DNA from: Mesorhabditis belari
Taxonomy: Eukaryota > Nematoda > Chromadorea > Rhabditida > Rhabditidae
Assembly (NCBI GenBank): GCA_958450365.1
Contig: CAUEEP010000732.1
Coordinates: 2,418,001 to 2,482,000, forward strand
Direction: 5' to 3'
Length of the DNA: 64,000 nucleotides
The notes beneath the pieces are model-generated. The model did no database searches, had not been told where the DNA came from, and worked only from the letters and a program-made list of their open reading frames with translations. The position numbers were made by a program, and so were the translations under genes. Every line of letters starts with the position of its first letter. Within the stretch, counting starts at the first letter, position 1. This document shows positions 35,252-46,550 of this stretch, in pieces.

Positions 35252-35447
35252 TACCGTATTTTCTCTAATAGTAGTGCACCCTGAGTGTCGCCTAAATAGG
35301 CTCGCAATCTCGAGAACCGCTTATCAGAACCTATCGATGTGGGGTCGGAAAATGTAGCTGACGATGAGATCTTTTGGGGGATTTGAGTGTTGAGCTTCTG
35401 CAAAAGCTTGGAAACCGTAAAATAGTCGCCTAACTCGGCTCGGCTTA
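35252..35447. mobile_element. MITE, CCGTATTTTCTCTAATA family, one terminus missing
   Basis: Same truncated form as 33355-33545, ending CTAACTCGGCTCGGC. It is inserted next to TTGTGCTAGATTCGGAATAA, which also flanks the copy at 61351-61567. Confidence 0.65.
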
Positions 35448-36062
35448 ATCGAAATCAAAGTTTAGATTAAATTTTCGATTAGTTTATCGGAATTTCACCC
35501 CAAAACTAATGAAATACTCGCCAAAAAGGCAAGTTTTTTTAGGAAAATGATATAACTTTTTCCTACCAATCAAAAAGGAGTTTTTCACATAGTTAAACTT
35601 TTGCTTTAAAGAATTTCGGTTACAATTTTGCCACTTCACTGACTAGCGGAAGTTCCCACTTAGAAAGTGGTATGGGGGAAGTGTGCGAGGAAAAGGAAGA
35701 GACGGAAATTGATCTAATTTCGAAAATCTTTTATGCAAAAAAGAAGTAGAAACATATATATTGATGAAAAGTTTTGAAAATGGAGATCATTTTTTAAATG
35801 TAACAAAGCAGGGCAGGTAATTAAAGTTGAAATGATCATATCCCATGTGCTAGACAGCCAGTGATTACCGATTTGTTGTGTCTTCTTTTGGCGATCAAAA
35901 CTAGAAACATACCCTTTCTGGCACACTCAACAGTAAACGGAAAGCAAATTTCGACATTCAAATACAAAGCTTTGTGAGAGAAAAGTTAGATAGATAGTTA
36001 GACAGCCAATTTACCGGATAGTAAGGTATAAGACCCGACTTTGGCGAGGCTCGAACACGGGT

Positions 36063-36140
36063 TGGTGTGGTTCATTGGTAGAGCGCTCGGCTGGCAAGCA
36101 AGAAGTAGGCGAGAGGGCGCCAGTTCGAGTCCCGGAGGCC
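36063..36140 (+). tRNA. tRNA-like module
   Basis: TGGTTCATTGGTAGAGCGCT (D-arm) and CCAGTTCGAGTCCCGGAG (T-arm). CTCG/CGAG can close an enlarged anticodon loop (an intron-like insertion). No clear acceptor stem. Confidence 0.4.
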
Positions 36141-36819
36141 AAATTTTTTTCTATTTTCAGCATCAAAGGATGGCTAACTAGCTTTGGGCAAAATCCAGTC
36201 AGGGTAAAGACTTTGCTAACCAAGAGCCAAGGTATGCCTGAATCTTCTGGCTTGGCTTTGCTTTGACTTGACTGAGCTAGTGTTTTGCCAGACTTGGCAT
36301 CGCTTTGCAAAAACTGCTAGTGGACTGGATCTGCTAGAAGTCAGGCCTGGTCCTTTTGATCCAATTGAACAAAAACAAGCTATTGACGGAAATGAATCTC
36401 TTGTATCAAAGAAGAAAACAAGACTTTGGTCTCTTCAAGAAAAAGAATCGCCTCAACAAAAAAAGAAATCTTTGTACTTTTTCGGGATTATTACTCAATT
36501 TCCGAGAAGTTGCCAAATATTTAAAAATCTTTTTCAAAACGGATCCCCTAGAGTGAGAAAGTTAAGATTGTTTTCGAGTCGACGAATTCGGGTAAATGAT
36601 TAGTGGGGAAAGGAGTCACGTGGAGTGGTCACTGTTCAAAAACCTTTCTTTTTATTTAACAAAAATGAATTTTTCTTCCGATTGATCGAGCTTAAAAATT
36701 GGAATATAAATGTGAAAATGTTATAAAAATGAAATTATAACATAGTTTAAGTAACCGGACACATTTTTGACTTAATTTTCCTTTATAGAAGACGTAACTA
36801 GACGTGTTCTTTGGTTCGG

Positions 36820-37420
36820 TTCGGTTTCGGTTTCGGTTTTTGTCGGTTCGATTCGGTTCAAAACCGAACCGATTTGGAGGTTTGATGGATTCCGGTTAAC
36901 CCAAACCAAACCGACCAGGAGATTTGCTGCATTCGGTTTAACTAGAACCGAACCGATCCGGAGATTTGATGCATACAGGTTAACCCGAACCAAACCGACC
37001 AGGAGATTTGCTGCATTCGGATTAACCCGAGCCGAATCGACCCGGAGATTTGATGCATTCGGTTTAACTAGAACCGAATCGACCCGGAGATTTGATGCAT
37101 TCGGTTTAACTAGAACCGAATCGACCCGGAGATTTGATGCAGTCGGTTTAACTAGAACCGAACCGATCCGGAGATTTGATGGATTCCGTTTAACCCGAAC
37201 CAAACCGACCAGGAGATTTGATGCATTCGGTTTAACTAGAACCGAACCGATCCGGAGTTTTGATGCATACAGGTTAACCCGAACCAAACCGACCAGGAGA
37301 TTTGCTGCATTCGGATTAACCCGAGCCGAATCGACCCGGAGATTTGATGCATTCGGTTTAACTAGAACCGAACCGATCCGGAGTTTTGATGCATTCCGGT
37401 TAACTAGAACCGAACCGAAT
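36820..37420. repeat. Minisatellite, about 42 bp, 13 units
   Basis: Units read AACCGAACCGATCCGGAGAT followed by TTGATGCATTCGGTTTAACT. Open as a 171-residue repeat frame on the minus strand, which I take as a by-product. Confidence 0.9.
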
Positions 37421-37644
37421 AATAGGCCTAGGCGTCACACATATTATGGCTCGCTCTGTATAAAAAGAATTCAGATTTTTAAAAAAACATTTGCATTGAG
37501 ACGTTGTTGTCCTTTTTTTGATCTTGTCTACCAAGTGAATCGTGCCTAATTTCGTCGCTCTTTGCGGTCAACCATAAGCTAATGTTAGAGATGTGTAGTG
37601 TAAAATTGTTGAGCGAAAATCTCATCAGAAAAATATGCAAGGCC

Positions 37645-37912
37645 CTAGGCTGGCTAGGCTCTAGGCTAGGCTGGCTAGACTCTAGGCTAAGCTGGCTAGA
37701 CTCTAGGCTAAGCTGGCTAGACTCTAGGCTAGGCTGGCTAGACTCTAGGCTAAGCTGGCTAGGCTCTAGGCTAGGCTGGCTAGGCTCTAGGCTAGGCTGG
37801 CTAGGCTCTAGGCTAGGCTGGCTAGGCTCTAGGCTAGGCTGGCTAGACTCTAGGCTAAGCTGGCTAGACTCTAGGCTAAGCTGGCTAGACTCTAGGCTAA
37901 GCTGGCTAGGCT
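37645..37912. repeat. Minisatellite, 21 bp (GGCTAGGCTCTAGGCTAGGCT)
   Basis: About 13 units, flanked by direct copies of GTTGAGCGAAAATCTCATCA. The same unit forms a smaller array at 38345-38462. Confidence 0.9.
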
Positions 37913-38750
37913 GTAAAATTGTTGAGCGAAAATCTCATCAGAAAAATATGCAAATGATCTTTTTTTATTAAAGTTCATGTTTTACATCAGCACTTTTGTT
38001 ATAAGTTTTAGAAAATTTCTACAAAAATCTCTTCATTCGTCATTTCCTTTTTATGGAGATCTCTATGTTCAGTTTTGTGCTTAAAACTGTAAACAGACTG
38101 TAACATTTAGGGTTCTAATGAAAATGCGGAATTAAGTGTGCCTGAAATGGAGTTGAGCATTTACAATGTTGAGCAGAAAATATCACTTACAAGAAGTTAC
38201 AATCATTTGCTGATTGTAACTTCATCATACTGCTACAATCATTTGTTTCTAATGACTCAAACCTAGCTAACTGATTTAATAGATTTAAACTGGCAAAGTG
38301 ACTCAAAGAATAGTTGATTAGGGAAAGATCAAGGCTGAACCAACTGGCTGGCTGGTTAGGCTGGCTAGGCTCTAGGCTAGGCTGGCTAGGCTCTAGGCTA
38401 GGCTGGCTAGGCTCTAGGCTATGCTGGCTAGGCTCTAGGCTATGCTGGCTAGGCTGGCTTGATTACAGGAACAAGTGAACCCCATTTCTGTCACAGTGTT
38501 GCACCGCGATGACTTTCCTACGGCAATCCTTGCTGAAAAGATGATCACAAGAGGTTCTTATAAAAAAAGCCATCGCGTTCAAGGACTGGAATAGGTCATT
38601 AAGTCTCGAAACATCTACCGTAACTTGGCAGGCATTCACTTTAACTACGTTCTTTGAGAAGGTTCAAAAAAATATTCAAAGATTATGTTAAAAGTAAGCT
38701 AATTGGATTTAAGATAAGATTACGGATTTTCAAGAAACTGATCTAATAGA

Positions 38751-38986
38751 TACACTACAGGACAATGAAATATGATTTTTGAAAAAAAGATCGTCACTTT
38801 CACGCTTCTGTAACTTCCTTGTCTTTGAGTTTAAACTATTAGTGTTATACATTTTCTGAAAGCTCTTTTCAAGGGCTACACAATGGTAATATTAATATTT
38901 AGAAATACGGTAAAGAAAAGGGAGTTACAGACGCGCGAAAGTGACGACCTTTTTTCAAATATGATATTTCATTGTCCAGTAGTGTA
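38751..38986. mobile_element. MITE, TACACTACAGGACAATG family, copy 1
   Basis: Inverted ends ACACTACAGGACAATGAAAT and ATTTCATTGTCCAGTAGTGT with TA flanks. The inner arms carry GTCACTTTCRCGC and TCTGTAACT on both sides. Confidence 0.75.
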
Positions 38987-39314
38987 CTAGAAACTTTTAA
39001 CACAGTGCTTTTTGTAGTGCTTATGTCAGTGCTGTTAAATCCAGTCAGATCATTAGGCAAAATCTTTCGCTTAGAAGGTCAATGTATATCTGTAAAACAA
39101 TAAATAAACAGCAAACTAAAAGCTCGACCTCGAAAGCTCGACCTCGAAAGCTCGACCAGATCAAGCTAGAGTCAAACTAAAGTCAGCTACAGCCCTAACT
39201 CTAGCCTGGTTACACTTTGCAAGCCAAGCCACAAGTCTGTCCTGAAAAATTGTAGCATTCCTTTAGTTCAGTCGTAAACTAAAGCCTTTAAAATTATTCA
39301 GTCTGTCAGTTATA

Positions 39315-39556
39315 TACACTACAATGAAATATGATATTTGAAAAACGATCATCACCTTCGCGCGTCTGTAACTCCCTTGTCTTTGAGTTTGTCTTTGAGC
39401 TTAAACTATTAGTGTTCTACATTTTCTGAAAGCTCTTTTCAAGGGCTACACAATGGTAATATTAATCTTTAGAAATACGGTAAAGAAAAGGGAGTTACAG
39501 ACGCGCGAAAGTGACGACCTTCTTTCAAATATGATATTTCATTATCCAGTACTGTA
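39315..39556. mobile_element. MITE, TACACTACAGGACAATG family, copy 2
   Basis: Nearly the same sequence as copy 1, about 330 bp downstream in the same orientation. The ends are TACACTACAATGAAATATGA and ATTTCATTATCCAGTACTGT. Confidence 0.75.
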
Positions 39557-39589
39557 GGTACAGTAAACGAAAATCAATTGCAATTTCTT

Positions 39590-39915
39590 GGCTTTCCATC
39601 AAATCTTTTCATTCTTTTTTGTGCTTTTGTTTAAAACCAACAAATTCACGAATAAAACTACGGGTTTTTTTTATTAAAAAAAGCTAATTATATTTCTGCA
39701 AAATCATATTAAAACTAGTTTCAAATGTCTTAATTCTGAACTTTTTCGGTGAGCCTAAAGTCGAGTAGTCAAAATTCGGCTCGATGATACAATTTTGACA
39801 TTTTAGCTTGAGGAACCTATCTTTATGTCTATAGAGAAAAGATAGAGCATAAAAAGTTTGATTATTAGCCAAATTTTCAGAGAAATTCATTCAGCCAAAG
39901 AGGTTTTTTTTGATA
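39590..39915 (-). mobile_element. Degenerate copy of the TTAGGTTGATGC mariner-type element
   Basis: On the minus strand this stretch follows the interior of the 40299-40818 element (shared strings include AGAGAAATTCATTCAGCCAA). The terminal repeats are eroded and no target duplication can be seen. Confidence 0.45.
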
Positions 39916-40154
39916 GATTTTGAGGAAAAATAGGGTTTTCTCCCTTAAATTTGCTTGTAAGTAAACTAAAATTGACTTTAAAAAGATGAAAATTAAACAA
40001 GAATTAAATTAAACAGATTTTTATTTAGAGAAAATCATAGATTAGTTAGTGAATTTGTTATTTCTCAACGAAAAGTAAGGAAAAGGTTTTCTGGAAAGCG
40101 TAATAATCTTGGAAAGGCTTAAAAGTTTCATTGCATTAGATTGGCACGAAAAAA

Positions 40155-40889
40155 ACCGTATTTCTTCGAATAGAAGACCGGGTAAAGAGTATCATCGCGT
40201 ACTCCTGCGTAAAATCTGCTAGCTCATGTGGTATTTTTGAGTCATTTTCCAGCTCTATAGCACTCGATTGAAAGCTTTTATGCAGAAAAGAAATTTTATT
40301 AGGTTGATGCAAAAGTCTTTTTCATTTTTTCGTACTTCTTTTGAAAAATAACAAAGTCATCAATTAACCAATGATTTGCTCTAAATGAAAAGTGTTTATT
40401 GTTGAATTTCCCATCTTTTTAAGTCAATTTGGGTTCACTTTCAAGCAAATTCGAGAGTGAAAACGGGTTTTTCATAAAAATCTATAAAAACCTCTATAAA
40501 GAAATTGGCTGAATGAATTTCTCTGAAAATCTGAAAAAATATCGAACTTTTTGTGCTCTATCTTTTATTTATTAACATCAAGATTGGTTTCCTTAGCTAA
40601 AGCGTCTAAAATGCATCATCGAGCCGTCGCCTTTTTTGACTACCCGACTTCAGGTTCTCAAAAAAATCTAGACATAAGACATTTTAAACTCGTTTTAATG
40701 TCATTTTGCAGAAAAATAATTGGCCTTTCGAATGCAATAAACCGTTGTTCAATTGGTGCATTTGTTACTTTTTAACGGAAGTACGAAAAAAATGAAAAAG
40801 ACTTTTGCATCAACCTAATAAAAAGGGCTGCTACGCAGGAGTACGCGATCATACTCTTTACCCGGTTTTCTATTCGAACAAATACGGTA
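40155..40889. mobile_element. MITE, CCGTATTTCTTCGAATAG family, interrupted copy
   Basis: The ends CCGTATTTCTTCGAATAGAA and its inverted counterpart (TATTCGAACAAATACGG) bracket about 215 bp of MITE sequence plus the 520-bp mariner insertion. Its left half lacks the central hairpin part seen in the 50187-50473 copy. Confidence 0.8.
40299..40818 (+). mobile_element. Non-autonomous mariner-type element (520 bp) nested in a MITE
   Basis: Terminal inverted repeats begin TTAGGTTGATGC and extend about 39 bp at each end. The element is flanked by TA at 40297-40298 and 40819-40820. It lies inside the CCGTATTTCTTCG MITE (40155-40889), and the uninterrupted copy of that MITE at 50187-50473 shows the empty site with a single TA. 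There is no transposase frame. Confidence 0.85.
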
Positions 40890-41113
40890 TTCTAGATTAA
40901 TTATCATCTTCTAAATCCTTAATCAATTCAAATATTCAGTTTTTTAAATGTTTTAATCCACTTATTGCTAAATGTTTTCATATTTAAAGCAATATTGAAA
41001 GTGTAAAGAGATAAGTAATAAAAAAAGTTCACAGAGATCCGTTTAAAGACTTTTGAAAACAAAAAACCCATATAAATGGGTCAGAACACTAGTCAACACT
41101 TCCTGAAAAAAAG

Positions 41114-41194
41114 CAAAAAGAAAAACCAAAGCCGGGATCGAACCTACAACGTCTCGATCTGGAAACGAACGCTTTACCACTGGACCACGGTCCT
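41114..41194 (-). tRNA. tRNA-like module
   Basis: The minus strand has CGTGGTCCAGTGGTAAAGCG (D-arm), a CGTTCG/CGAGACG-type anticodon stem around TTTCCAG, and GTAGGTTCGATCCCGGC. The T-stem is imperfect. A Gly-like TCC anticodon is possible but weak. Confidence 0.4.
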
Positions 41195-41825
41195 ACGAAA
41201 TTTCTTTTAGCAAGAAGGACACTAACGTTCAAATAACCACTTTCCAAAGCCATTTCCAAAGCCAAAGCCAAAGCCATTCCAAAGCTAGATTCCTAACAAA
41301 ATTTCAGACGCTTATAGGCAGATTGTCTGATTGTCTGGCACATTGTGATTTATCAAAAAACGGAATATCTATTTGGAATCAGCATCAAATTCTGCGTCGA
41401 ATGGTATAGATCATCGGATGGTAATTAAACAAGAAACAGATTTTTATTTAGAGAAAATCATAGATTAGTTAGTGAATTTGTTATTTCTCAACGAAAAGAA
41501 AGGAAAAGATTTTCTGGAAAGCGTAATATGATAAAAATGAGGGTGATCTTGGAAAGGCTTAAAAGTTTCATTGCATTAGATTGGCACGAAAATATTCTAG
41601 ATTAATCATCATCTTCTAAATCCTTAATCAATTCAAATATTCAGTTTTTTAAATCTTTTAGCTTTGTCTAGACTGCCTTAAGCTTTGTCTTGAGCCGCTT
41701 TGCATAGATTGCCTTAAGCTTTGCCTTGAGTATGTTGCTTATTGCTTGCTTGCTACTTTTTTGCTAAATGTTTTCATATTTAAAGCTATTTTTAAAATGT
41801 GTAAAGAGATGAGTAATGAAAATAA

Positions 41826-42142
41826 GTTCACAGAGATCCGTTTAAAGTTCACAGAGATCCGTTTAAAGTTCACAGAGATCCGTTTAAAGTTCACAGAGAT
41901 TCGTTTAAAGCTCACAGAGATCCGTTTAAAGTTCACAGAGATCCGTTTAAAGTTCACAGAGATTCGTTTAAAGTTCACAGAGATCCGTTTAAAGTTCACA
42001 GAGATCCGTTTAAAGTTCACAGAGATTCGTTTAAAGCTCACAGAGATCCGTTTAAAGTTCACAGAGATCCGTTTAAAGTTCACAGAGATTCGTTTAAAGT
42101 TCACAGGGATCCGTTTAAAGTTCACAGAGATTCGTTTAAAGA
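41826..42142. repeat. Minisatellite, 21 bp (AAAGTTCACAGAGATCCGTTT)
   Basis: Fifteen units. Both strands stay open for about 155 codons because 21 is a multiple of three. Confidence 0.95.
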
Positions 42143-42599
42143 CTTTTGAAAGTGTGCAAAGAAAAATTGATCCAAAACTTTCAAGTAAAATATCCAAAAC
42201 TTTCAAGTAAAATACATCACCGCTAACTCAACATTGACTAATTAGAAAAGTTTTTAGAAGGGAAATAAGAAAAAGGGAAAATGGGGGAAGAGGAGTGAGC
42301 GAGAGTTGATGAGAAAAAAATGTTGTTGTATGTAGGATTTTGATCGAGAGGAGTAAATGAGAAGAGAATGGGGATGATGATGAAGTGTGTCATTGGATCC
42401 ACGAGGAAGGGAACAGAGAGACTTTCCCCTAAATGGCCCACTTCACTGAATACCTCTTTCTCACTCTAGCAACGATTCGAAAAAAAGCTAGAATAATACC
42501 AAAAAAAGCTTATAAAGTCATAGAAAAGCTAGAATCTCAATGAAAAAGCTCATAAAGTCAGAAAGTTGTTTGGTAAAATCTTTTAACCTACACTTTTGA

Positions 42600-43000
42600 T
42601 GCCATTACTATCTGATTATATTACTTACATTATATTACTACATTATATTACTACATTATATTACTACATTATATTGCTACATTATATTGCTACATTACGT
42701 TACTACATTACATTACTACATTACATTACTACATTACCTTACTACATTACCTTACTACATTAAATTACTACATTATATTACTACATTAAATTACTTACAT
42801 TATATTACTTACATTATATTACTACATTACCTTACTACACTACCTTACTACATTACCTTACTACATTACCTTACTACACTACCTTACTACACTACCTTAC
42901 TACACTACCTTACTACACTACCTTACTACATTGCCTTACAAGATTACCTTACTAGATTACCTTACTAGATTACCTTACTAGATTACCTTACTACATTACA
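42600..43000. repeat. Minisatellite, (TACATTACCTTAC) family
   Basis: About 30 units grading from TACTACATTATAT to TACTACACTACCT; the inverse of the 32866-33285 arrays, followed by the same core. Confidence 0.85.
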
Positions 43001-43224
43001 TTTGATGCCACTAGAAAAGTTATCGGATAGAATCGGACTCTAGACACAATCTGATCCAATGCAACTACCAATGAACTTTTCATTGGATGAGATCTGCTTT
43101 AACTAGGGAATATGGTGAAGTAAAGATCGAGCTTTCACATAAAACCCAGCTCATCTGATAGAGTTTTCATCGGGGATTCTGAATTTGTTTTTGGTTTTTC
43201 CGAAACGCTTCTGTAGCACGAGAT

Positions 43225-43375
43225 ATTTAGCATACAAATTTAGCGTACAAATTTAGCGTACAAATTTAGCGTACAAATTTAGCGTACAAATTTAGCGTAC
43301 AAACTTAGCGTACAAACTTAGCGTACAAATTTAGCGTACAAATTTAGCGTACAAATTTAGCATACAAATTAAACA
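43225..43375. repeat. Minisatellite, 13 bp (AAATTTAGCGTAC)
   Basis: Eleven units. Confidence 0.9.
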
Positions 43376-44097
43376 CAGCTACCGTAAATACTGTAATAGT
43401 ACCCCACTCGTACACTCGTACATTTGCCCATCGACTAGTTTACAAGCTTTTCTCTTCTTTTCAAGAAGCCGATTGTATTTTTCATTCAGAGCTCAGAAAA
43501 ATAACACTAAAGATTTTTGTTTAAAAACATTTCTTTTAAGCTTTTAACGAGAGCTTTTAACTTTTTTAAACAGCCAAAATATAGCTCAAAAACTGTGATA
43601 ATTTTCAGCCACAAAAGTTCAAAATCGAAGCACAAAGTACACATTGAAAGAGAAAAACAAATGAAGTCAACAAATTCAGATGATAAATCAAATTCAAACA
43701 ATTCTACAATGCCAAGGAGGCGCTTAGATAAATTGACAAAAACTGTTTAGTTCCAAATTTTGTTGCGGCGCAAAAAATTTCCTTATCATTACTTTAACGA
43801 GGTGCCGAATGGCTATAATGATTTGATTGGATTTGTGCTTTTAAAAATGATTCAAGAAAAAAAAATAATATTTTTCAGGTAGTAGATAAGTTTTTAGTTT
43901 TAGTTTCAAGATACTAGATAAGTTTTTGGTTTTAGTTCCATATGTTCGCAACATGGGCCCGGGTTTTCCCTTTTCAAGACAAGAGCCCATTTCAATTGGT
44001 TGACGAGATTTGCATTTTCCCACAAACCAAAACAGCCACTTCTCAAAGTGCCTTCTTTTTTTTGGTTTAACTCGTTTGTGGAATGTAGAAGTGCAGT

Positions 44098-44268
44098 GAG
44101 AGGAAGAAGAAGGAGGAGAAGAAGAAGAAGAAGAGGAAGAAGAAGAAGGAGAAGGAGAAGTAGAAGAAGAAGAAGAAGAAGAAGAAGAGAAGAAGGAGAA
44201 GTAGAAGGGGAAGAAGAAGCAGGAGAAGAAGTAGAAGAAGAAGAAGAAGAAGAAGAAGTAGAAATCGG
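44098..44268. repeat. Microsatellite (GAA)n/(GGA)n
   Basis: Purine-only tract; translates as Arg- or Glu-rich strings without meaning. Confidence 0.85.
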
Positions 44269-44439
44269 GGAATGAGGGAATAGATAAAAATTAGTTTTAA
44301 GTACTAAAAGGTTTATATCTGTAAGATGAATCTGACTAGGTTAAGTTCGCTTTGTTCGCAAAAGTATGATAAAGGAAAAGATGATGGGGATGGGAATCGA
44401 CCGAAATTTGATAAGAATCACTACGTTTACTTCTAGGAC

Positions 44440-44560
44440 TACGTGTACTTCCACAATTTTGAATTTTCCTACAGACGAGAAGATACCGGACGGGAGCTGA
44501 TTCCAAACCCTACTAATACGGTTCGTAAAAGAATGATAAAGGAAAAGATGATGGAGATGG
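44440..44560 (-). mobile_element. Possible non-LTR retrotransposon (LINE) C-terminal fragment
   Basis: The minus-strand frame reads HSFTNRISRVWNQLPSGIF and then SSVGKFK. The pattern F.NR...WN.LP.......FK is typical of the last part of reverse-transcriptase ORFs of CR1/RTE-like LINEs. About 160 bp around it is tandemly duplicated (44345-44435 resembles 44530-44620), so the copy is rearranged. The reverse transcriptase core is absent. Confidence 0.35.
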
Positions 44561-44652
44561 AAACCGACCGAAATTTGATAAGGATCACTACGTTTACTTC
44601 TAGAAATTTTCACAATCTTCAAGAGTGTGATTTCAAACTCTTTGTGAGGGGA

Positions 44653-44668
44653 TAAAAAAAAAAAATAA

Positions 44669-44700
<32 letters not shown>

Positions 44701-44950
44701 AAAAAAAAAAGAAAGGAGAAAAAAAAGAAAAAAAAAGAAAAAGAAAAAAGGGAGAAAAGAGAAAAAAAATAAAATTAAAAAGAAAAAAAGAAAGAAAAAA
44801 AGAAAAGTTATAAAGGTTAAAGTTATAAAAATAAAAGGTATATTAAAAAATTTATTATTTTAAAAAAATTAAAAAAAAAGAAATAAAAAAAAAAAAAAAA
44901 ATAAAGGAAGTAATAAAAAAAATAAAAGGAGGGAGATTATTAATTTATTT

Positions 44951-45037
<87 letters not shown>

Positions 45038-45046
45038 AATAAATAA

Positions 45047-45102
<56 letters not shown>

Positions 45103-45118
45103 AAAAAAAAAAAAAATA
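44653..45118. repeat. Homopolymer tract (poly-A)
   Basis: About 465 bp of A with sparse G and T. Beside the LINE-like fragment. Could be an expanded retroelement tail or an assembly artefact. Confidence 0.8.
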
Positions 45119-45689
45119 AATTACGATTTTGATTTTTTTAACGTTTTATTTTATGATAATAAAAATGTAAGAAGTGTTTAAATTGTAATGTAAAGATACT
45201 TTTCACTGGACTAGCACTTATGTCCTGGCTCTAAACTAGCAAAAAACAGGGTGCGTCTATAATTTTTTGACAGACTGTATAACATTAAGTTGAGTCTTTC
45301 ACCGAAATTATTCTAATTGAATTAAATCTCAAGTTACCAAATGAAATACGATTTTTTTTTATCCGATAGCTCAATCATTTCTCTTGCAAATAACTTGAAA
45401 GTTTTTGAAAAGCTTTGTTTTAAAGCTTCTTTCACTAGAAAGAAGCTAAGGGTTTTTAAAAAAAATGACAAAATCCAATTTTAAAATGACAATTTCGATC
45501 GTTTCTTTCAATGAAACCTATTTTAACGAAAAAAAATAGAAAGGATAACTCACAAAGAGTTCTTTACAATCAAGATTTTAAAACAATTCGTTTAACGATT
45601 TGTTTTATGTACTCATTTTTCAATTTTTTTTTGTTTAAATACCAGTTTTCATTCTCGTTGATTATTCTAAAATACAAAGAGGTGTTTGA

Positions 45690-45995
45690 AAATGACAAAA
45701 AGTAAACGATAAACAACAATAAACAATGAACAACAACAATAAACAACAATAAACAAAAATAAACAACAATAAACAACGGTTCCAATACGGTTCCTATTTT
45801 GATCTAATACAGTTCCAATACGGTTCCTATTTTGATCTAATAAAGTTCCAATACGGTTCCAATACGGTCCCTATTTTGATCTAATACAGTTCCAATACGG
45901 TTCCAATACAGTTCAACAACAACAATGATAAACAACAATAAACAATGAACAACAACAATAAACAATGAACAACAACATCAAACAAGATCAAACAA
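45690..45995. repeat. AACAACAATAA repeats interleaved with the 33-bp unit
   Basis: ACAATAAACA runs surround 45779-45910, which is the inverse of the 20425-20668 minisatellite unit. Confidence 0.75.
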
Positions 45996-46144
45996 CAATA
46001 AACAACATTTACAATCAATGAAACTCTGTTGAAATTTTTGAATGAAAGAAACAATTGTTGAAATTCTTTGACGTTCAACCGGTTTCAAATATTTTATCGA
46101 AAAAATCGCGCTGGGAAGTGACGGTAAAGTTTTAAAGTCAATTC

Positions 46145-46550
46145 GGGGGTGGGACAAAGGCGACCTTTTTTTGCGCACCTGGACATTTGCGCACCTTTTT
46201 TTTGCTGGAAAAGGCCTTAGGAAAAGTCGTAGAGCTTCAAAAACGTTTTCATAGAAGGGAATCGTATGCGTAGATTCCGAATTTCGACAAATCGGACCTC
46301 GCTGACACGTGAAATTTGGGCTAAAAGGCAAAAACTACGCAACTTAACGCTTTTCCGCAGTTTTTGCCTTTTAGCCCAAATTTGACGTGTCAGCGAGGTC
46401 TGATTTGTCAAAATTCTGAATCAACGCATACGATTCCCTTCTATGAAAACGTTTTTGAAGCTCTACGACTTTTCCTAAGGCCTTTTCCAGCAAAAAAAGG
46501 TGCGCAAATGTCCAGGTGCGCAAAAAAAGGTCGCATTTGTCCCACCCCCA
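46145..46550. mobile_element. Long near-perfect inverted repeat (foldback element)
   Basis: Arms of about 195 bp (GGGGGTGGGACAAA... against ...TTTGTCCCACCCCC) are separated by a few bases near 46347. The 7-bp TCAATTC lies on both sides (46138-46144 and 46551-46557), and the next base outward differs, consistent with a 7-8 bp target duplication. There is no transposase. Confidence 0.75.

Larger units (their letters stand above)
33770..36000. other. Interval without a supported gene
   Basis: Contains the 34470 minisatellite, the 35252 MITE and purine-rich unique sequence (34160-34400), which could be promoter-like but carries no identifiable start or motif. No exon was recognised on either strand. 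Confidence 0.4.

Noticed and set aside
36268..36603. 111-codon plus-strand frame
   Set aside because: First half overlaps the region next to a tRNA-like repeat; no recognisable motif and no supported splice sites.
36772..37287. 171-codon minus-strand frame
   Set aside because: Translation of the 42-bp minisatellite; periodic and without a domain.
41739..42210. Two long opposite open frames (about 155 codons each)
   Set aside because: Both are produced by a 21-bp tandem repeat lacking stops in these frames; the unit length keeps the frame open. No non-repetitive domain.
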